Part shown: piece by piece, positions 59,526 to 64,000 of the stretch
How the letters are laid out: every line of letters starts with the position of its first letter
Numbering within the stretch: position 1 is the first letter of the stretch
NCBI GenBank assembly: GCA_026874595.1
Contig: CM049315.1
Coordinates: 13,516,664 to 13,580,663, forward strand
Reading direction: 5' to 3'
Length of the DNA: 64,000 nt
Source: Sipunculus nudus
Taxonomy: Eukaryota; Annelida; Sipuncula; Golfingiida; Sipunculidae
Position numbers and translations under genes: made by a program
Notes under the pieces: generated by a model
Databases searched by the model: none
Told to the model about the DNA's origin: nothing
What the model saw: only the letters and a program-made list of their open reading frames with translations

Positions 59526-60879
59526 TCAGGAAATCAACATGGAGCAAAGCAAGACAGGTGTGGGGAAGAATTTGTTTTTTTCCGAAGGTCTAATGTCAAG
59601 CATCTTAGAATAAATCAGAAAGATATCTTTTGATGATGGCCTTATAGAGCAGGATCACACTGACAATCTGTGTACAATCACCGCTCACTGGATATAAACA
59701 GTTAATTTTATTCACTCACTCAACATTCTTGAATACTTGTGACCAATAAGCTAAAGAGTTGTGACAAGGTCTTATGGTATGTAACTGGTGATCAGGCACT
59801 GTAAATATCATTAAACGTGACGTATATTCTGTCCAAACGCCCGTGTGAACCTAATTTGACATAACCGATGTTTTCAATAAATATAAGCTGCACCCGTAAC
59901 TAAATGTCAGCTTTTATCACAGGATAGCACAGAGTGGCAATTTATGATAATTTAAATAAATAAGTATGAAATAAATATATCTATTTTGGGCAGTTCAGAT
60001 TAGTCAAATAAAGAGTATAGTCCACCTTTTGTTTTTGGTAAAGAATGACTATTTTATAAACTGAAATTTTATTTATACAAGTTTATCTTAAGCAAGAGTA
60101 AGGGAACCACCTGAAAAAAGTGAAAAAGTGTATACTTTCAACAATATCTAGAAAATAAATATATCCAAGTTAAAGGTCTCTTTACACTACAGTTTAAGCC
60201 AACAATTATGGGGATTCGTCTTGTGCAAAAAACAAACACATTCATTTGAAACTGAAATCTATTGAGCCAATAAACAATTTTTTTTAATCAGCTAAATAGG
60301 GATAATGCCTGATCTGCAATGCTTTCCTTGTTTTAGAAGAATAATAAGGTAAAACTTTTCATCTGAGAGTCAAGAGAGATAGATACAGCTAGAGGAATTA
60401 TTACATACACAGGGACAAAATTTAATACAACATTTGGTTAAATATAAACTCTACACAGTATGACTGTAATATGAAACAAGAGACACAAAAATAACACAAA
60501 CCTGCCAGGGGTAAATTACAGATACAAAATTCAGAGGTTAATTGTAAATAACTTGGGAACTAGGATATTCATCACTTAATTTTAAGATATTTGACACAAG
60601 TTTAAACCTTAGTAGTAAATCAAATGTCTAAAAAACAATGTAATTTTGATTATTCCCTAGTAATGAAATAAGTTGAAAGATGCAAACAGACTGTGAGTGA
60701 TACGGAAGCTGAACTCAATCCTCGCTAAATTCAAACTCCAAAACTTAAATGTTCCATAATGATTAATGTGTTGCTTTTCATGAATGGGAGAAAAAATTCA
60801 CCATTTGGCACAAATCAAGTAATTGCACTGCACTGAGTCACGCTTAACATTTGATTACCCCGCGTTAAATAACAATTAC

Positions 60880-61330
60880 ACATACAAACCAGCAAGCTTA
60901 ATTATTGTTAGCCTTTTAACGGCTTTGTTTAATTAAAATCCTTTTTTCACCCTCTTCCATTAGCAAACAAGGATTCATGGTTTGGAGACAGCAGCAGAAG
61001 AGACATAAGATATTAATAGAGTAGGTCTGGTTGGAATGAAACTGACATCATCACCTGTCATTGAGATTGGTGATTAATGACAGTAGCTTTGAATACGTGG
61101 CTGGAACAAGAAACAAGGTTACAATCTTTACACGGCAATGCTGCGTGAACACAGCATCTCAATGGGGAGTTGCTGGATCACGCACTTTCTCGGTAATTAC
61201 CTAATTTCGAGGTGGCCAACTGGTGTTATGATAACACCAACAGTTTTCAACATTCCAAGATTGATTGCTTCTCCTCCAAAAAACTGGATACGCCCAAATG
61301 CCCACATGTAAAATGAAAATTAAAAAGCGA
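60880..61330. other. Candidate conserved non-coding block
   Basis: Repeat-free with dense TAATTA/TTAATTAA, GATTAATGACAG and GTTATGATAACACC motifs, in the intron upstream of exon A. It looks like a homeodomain-site-rich enhancer by eye, which is only an inference. Confidence 0.22.
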
Positions 61331-62425
61331 TGGGAATAATTAGCTACTGTTAAATTGGCAGAGGATGGTGGAATGTGATAAAAAGTATCATTAGCACTGT
61401 CAAATATTCTACAGAGTTAAAGGCAACCTCAGAGAGAGCTCTACTGATTTAAAGTAAAATAATACATGTGTGTTTTTTAAATAAAGACAATTACAAGTTC
61501 AGGAGGTCAAAAGTTGCAAATTTATATCTACACACTGTAGTATGAAAGTCTGACTTTAAGTACCTTTTGATCACATTTTTAATTATACTGTGTATTTAAA
61601 TAATTTATCTGGTGATGAGATGAATTAATTTGGTCTTTACATTTTCTCAAAGCATTATACAGTCTTGAAAATTAATTGACACTGGCTCTGCCTTATCACT
61701 GTTGTTTACTATGATGGTAACTAAATATATCTATCATTCTTCAATAAATGACAAAGTAAGAACTAAAGTTCTTCCATAAACAAGTCAAATGTAATTAATC
61801 TTCACATCACCAGGTAAAATTTGGCCAAGTTAGAACTGATTAGTAAGTACAATTTAAAATCTGTTTGTCTCCTTTAGAATGTCTTTTTATGTCTGATTAT
61901 GGCAGTTGGAACATACATTAACCATATCTGTTGAGGCTCCTATATGAGGGTACAGATACAGAAATGGATACAGCAAGATGTTTGTGTATAAAACAGGAGT
62001 TAAGTTTAAGCATATACTGATACAGATTGACAAATTTAACCTGGCTGGAGATTTAGTTATTTATTTAAATCAAAGAATATGTAAACTATTGAACATCAAA
62101 GTAGAACACAGAATGGCAAATACTTCATTAAGATGGAAGAAATATCTTGGTTTCACAAAGGACCAAGTTTAATTGTCATACTTGTACTCTGAACAACAGA
62201 TTCCAAAAACAATGTCATAGGTCAAATGATCCAATACACTCAGTTGTATGTAGTTTCCTTATACCACAGATAGTACAAACAAGGCCAATCAATGCCATAC
62301 AAAGTTAAGCTTGTCATTTGTTTTACTTTTAAAAAAAATTCAGATGAGGTTATAGTAGCTAAATATATTTAAAATTATTTAACAATCCGCAAAGCCACTT
62401 CTGTGTAAATGACAACAAATAACGA

Positions 62426-63157
62426 CTAGGGGCCCATTGGTCTCGATGCTCAGCTGAAATTGTCTATAAGGATAGGTTTATGAGTTTTTTTTCAAAATGT
62501 GGGTCCTGTGATCAGTTTGAAACCAACCTGTCAACCAAAACCGGAGTTATCATCCATAAACTAATTTGAGAATGGATGGGCCCTGTGACGTTGATGTTTG
62601 ACCTAGTGACCCCAAAATCAAGAGGAACCTTCCCCTATTGCATAAAAAAATGGAAAAAATAAAGGTGGCACCACCAGTCTCCAGGCAATGACCAATAAAC
62701 ATGCCAGGTTTCAGGACACTGTATGAAAGAACAACTGAGAAACTGACATAATTGCTGTTTTTTGACAGACTCAAACACATGAAAAAAAATCGTAAAAATC
62801 TGAAAAAAAATTCAGGGGACACTACCAGTTTTCTTGAACTGAAAAAACTAGTCATAGATAATATACAAGGCAAGATTCATGGCAATTCATGCATTAATTA
62901 TCAAGATACTGGTGATTTTGTATCAATTTTTTTATTTTATTATTCCAGGGGGTACTTACAACCCCCATAGCTTGGAGAATATAGGTCACACTGACCAAAT
63001 TTCTGGTTTCCAAGATTTTTTATTTAACTCCCTGGATGTACACAGAGAAGTTTCTAGGTCCAAGGTTATGATTTGTGCCCTGCTAAAGGACGGCCAGATG
63101 GATGACAGACAAAACGATATATCTATACCACAGTTGATTTTCAGTATACTGAGCTAA
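62426..63157 (+). mobile_element. Family-B element B5, internally shortened
   Basis: Starts CTAGGGGCCCATTGGTCTCG then ATGCTCAGCTGAAATTGTC, has one 'gtgacgttgatgtttgacc' block, 'aggtggcaccaccag', 'cttacaacccccatag' and ends CACAGTTGATTTTCAGTATA then CTGAGCTAA. It is 0.73 kb against about 1.7 kb for B3 without A2. Confidence 0.7.
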
Positions 63158-64000
63158 AAACAGTTTGAACAAAATGTTCTTAAGTTCAATCAATTTCTAT
63201 TTACCAATCCATCCAAACATGCTAGTTTCATAATAAAATTAAATGATGTTTAAATCAGGTATATAAAATGTAAACATGTACAACTGGAGCGGAGTCACAG
63301 TTAATCTATGTAAGGTTTATATAGCAAAACTTGTTGTATAAAGGTAACATGGGGTCAAAGGTGTAGCAATTTCACTGCTTTATTTACAGCCAAATGAACA
63401 CCTTCAATATTTTTCATTTACAAATTTTCAAATTTCAACAGGACATTAAATCACATGTCTATCAATACATTTTCAATGGAGGTGGCTTCAAACAGTTTCA
63501 ATTTCTAAATGGTTTGAAATGGCAAAACAACAGTGGCTTGTGAGCAAGACTGACCACTCAAAAACTGCATATGCTCAGAGCTTGGAATGACCAATACACA
63601 ATATATGTAACCAGACATTAACATTACTCCATTTTTTCTGCTCTAAAATATATCTGTGCTAAACTGAACCTGCTACCATTCTTTAAATGGTTTGATGGCC
63701 GTAACATTCAGCTGCTATATACTGATATCTGGACATGACATCCTGTGGACTTTATAATTAAATAATACAACCTCAACTCCTCAGGACTTTGGGAACTAAT
63801 GAACCATGAAAGTTAAAAGAAAATAAATATGTTTTGTCAGAGAATACACTGCCTTTCAAACCTTTCACAAATCCTCATCAGGACATCACCTCTTACTCTC
63901 TATGTTTTCCTGGCAATGATTATTTTTTTCAAGTACATATCTTATATTAAGTAATATTAAGTCCTGCATTTTGATATATGTTTCTAGGTCTTCCTTGTTC

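Larger units (their letters stand above)
58605..64000 (-). other. TRAP1 intron before exon A (partial)
   Basis: It starts with the 44-bp array (58637-59525). Positions 59526-62425 have no recognised repeat; 60880-61330 contains several TAAT-type and other compact motifs and could be an intronic enhancer. A family-B element fills 62426-63157. I looked for the TRAP1 presequence exon in 63158-64000 on the minus strand and did not find it. Confidence 0.7.

Noticed and set aside
63158-64000. TRAP1 presequence exon
   Set aside because: Searched on the minus strand for the expected phase-1 exon upstream of HEFQAE; nothing convincing seen.

Overview
The window is eukaryotic and comes from an animal with long introns. 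It is AT-rich and full of interspersed and tandem repeats. The only host protein-coding gene I can support is the mitochondrial HSP90 paralogue TRAP1. It lies on the minus strand as six exons (659 coding bases) spread over about 57 kb. The repeat families (elements opening with a GGGACCCATGGGTC palindrome, 'gtgaccttgacctttgacc' interiors, GACGGAC runs, an ATT-tailed LINE, Tigger-like DNA transposons) suggest a lophotrochozoan, most likely a bivalve or other mollusc. That taxon call is an inference from repeat style and I could not test it.

TRAP1, in transcription order (high to low coordinates): exon A 58522-58604, exon B 53310-53459, exon C 44820-44891, exon D 28041-28210, exon E 16717-16826, exon F 1486-1559. 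All six have AG acceptors and GT donors, the phases join, and the product is colinear with human TRAP1 from just after the mitochondrial presequence region to the end of the N-terminal ATPase (GHKL) domain. It includes the ELISNASDA, DTGLGM and GQFGVGFYS motifs. The 5' exons lie above 64000 (or were not recognised) and the middle and C-terminal domains lie below 1.

Introns, left to right. 1-1485: a family-B element. 1560-16716: family A, B and C elements, then a 4-kb array of 61-bp units in which every unit is a copy of the last 22 bases of exon E plus its 5' splice site. 16827-28040: a 28-bp minisatellite of about 55 copies, a small Tigger-type MITE and possible conserved non-coding blocks. 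28211-44819: a family-A element nested in family B, a LINE fossil with a MITE inside it, a second family-C copy and two minisatellites. 44892-53309: two family-A elements, one nested in a further family (F). 53460-58521: a tRNA-derived SINE and a Tigger/pogo-like transposon remnant with TA target duplications. 58605-64000: a 44-bp array that abuts the exon A acceptor, then a family-B element.

The two most unusual things are (1) the tandem amplification of TRAP1's own exon-intron junction, which would put some 60 or more decoy 5' splice sites right after the real one, mirrored by an acceptor-like array upstream of exon A; and (2) a set of dissimilar repeat families (A, B, C, F and perhaps D, E) that share one end grammar: a 5' palindrome, a short asymmetric inverted repeat, a GACGGAC run, a 3' hairpin and a CTAA-type end. 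Where nesting can be read, insertion is clean, into A-runs, with no visible target duplication. This resembles Helitron2/Helentron-type rolling-circle elements. I recognised no retrovirus, LTR element or Polinton.
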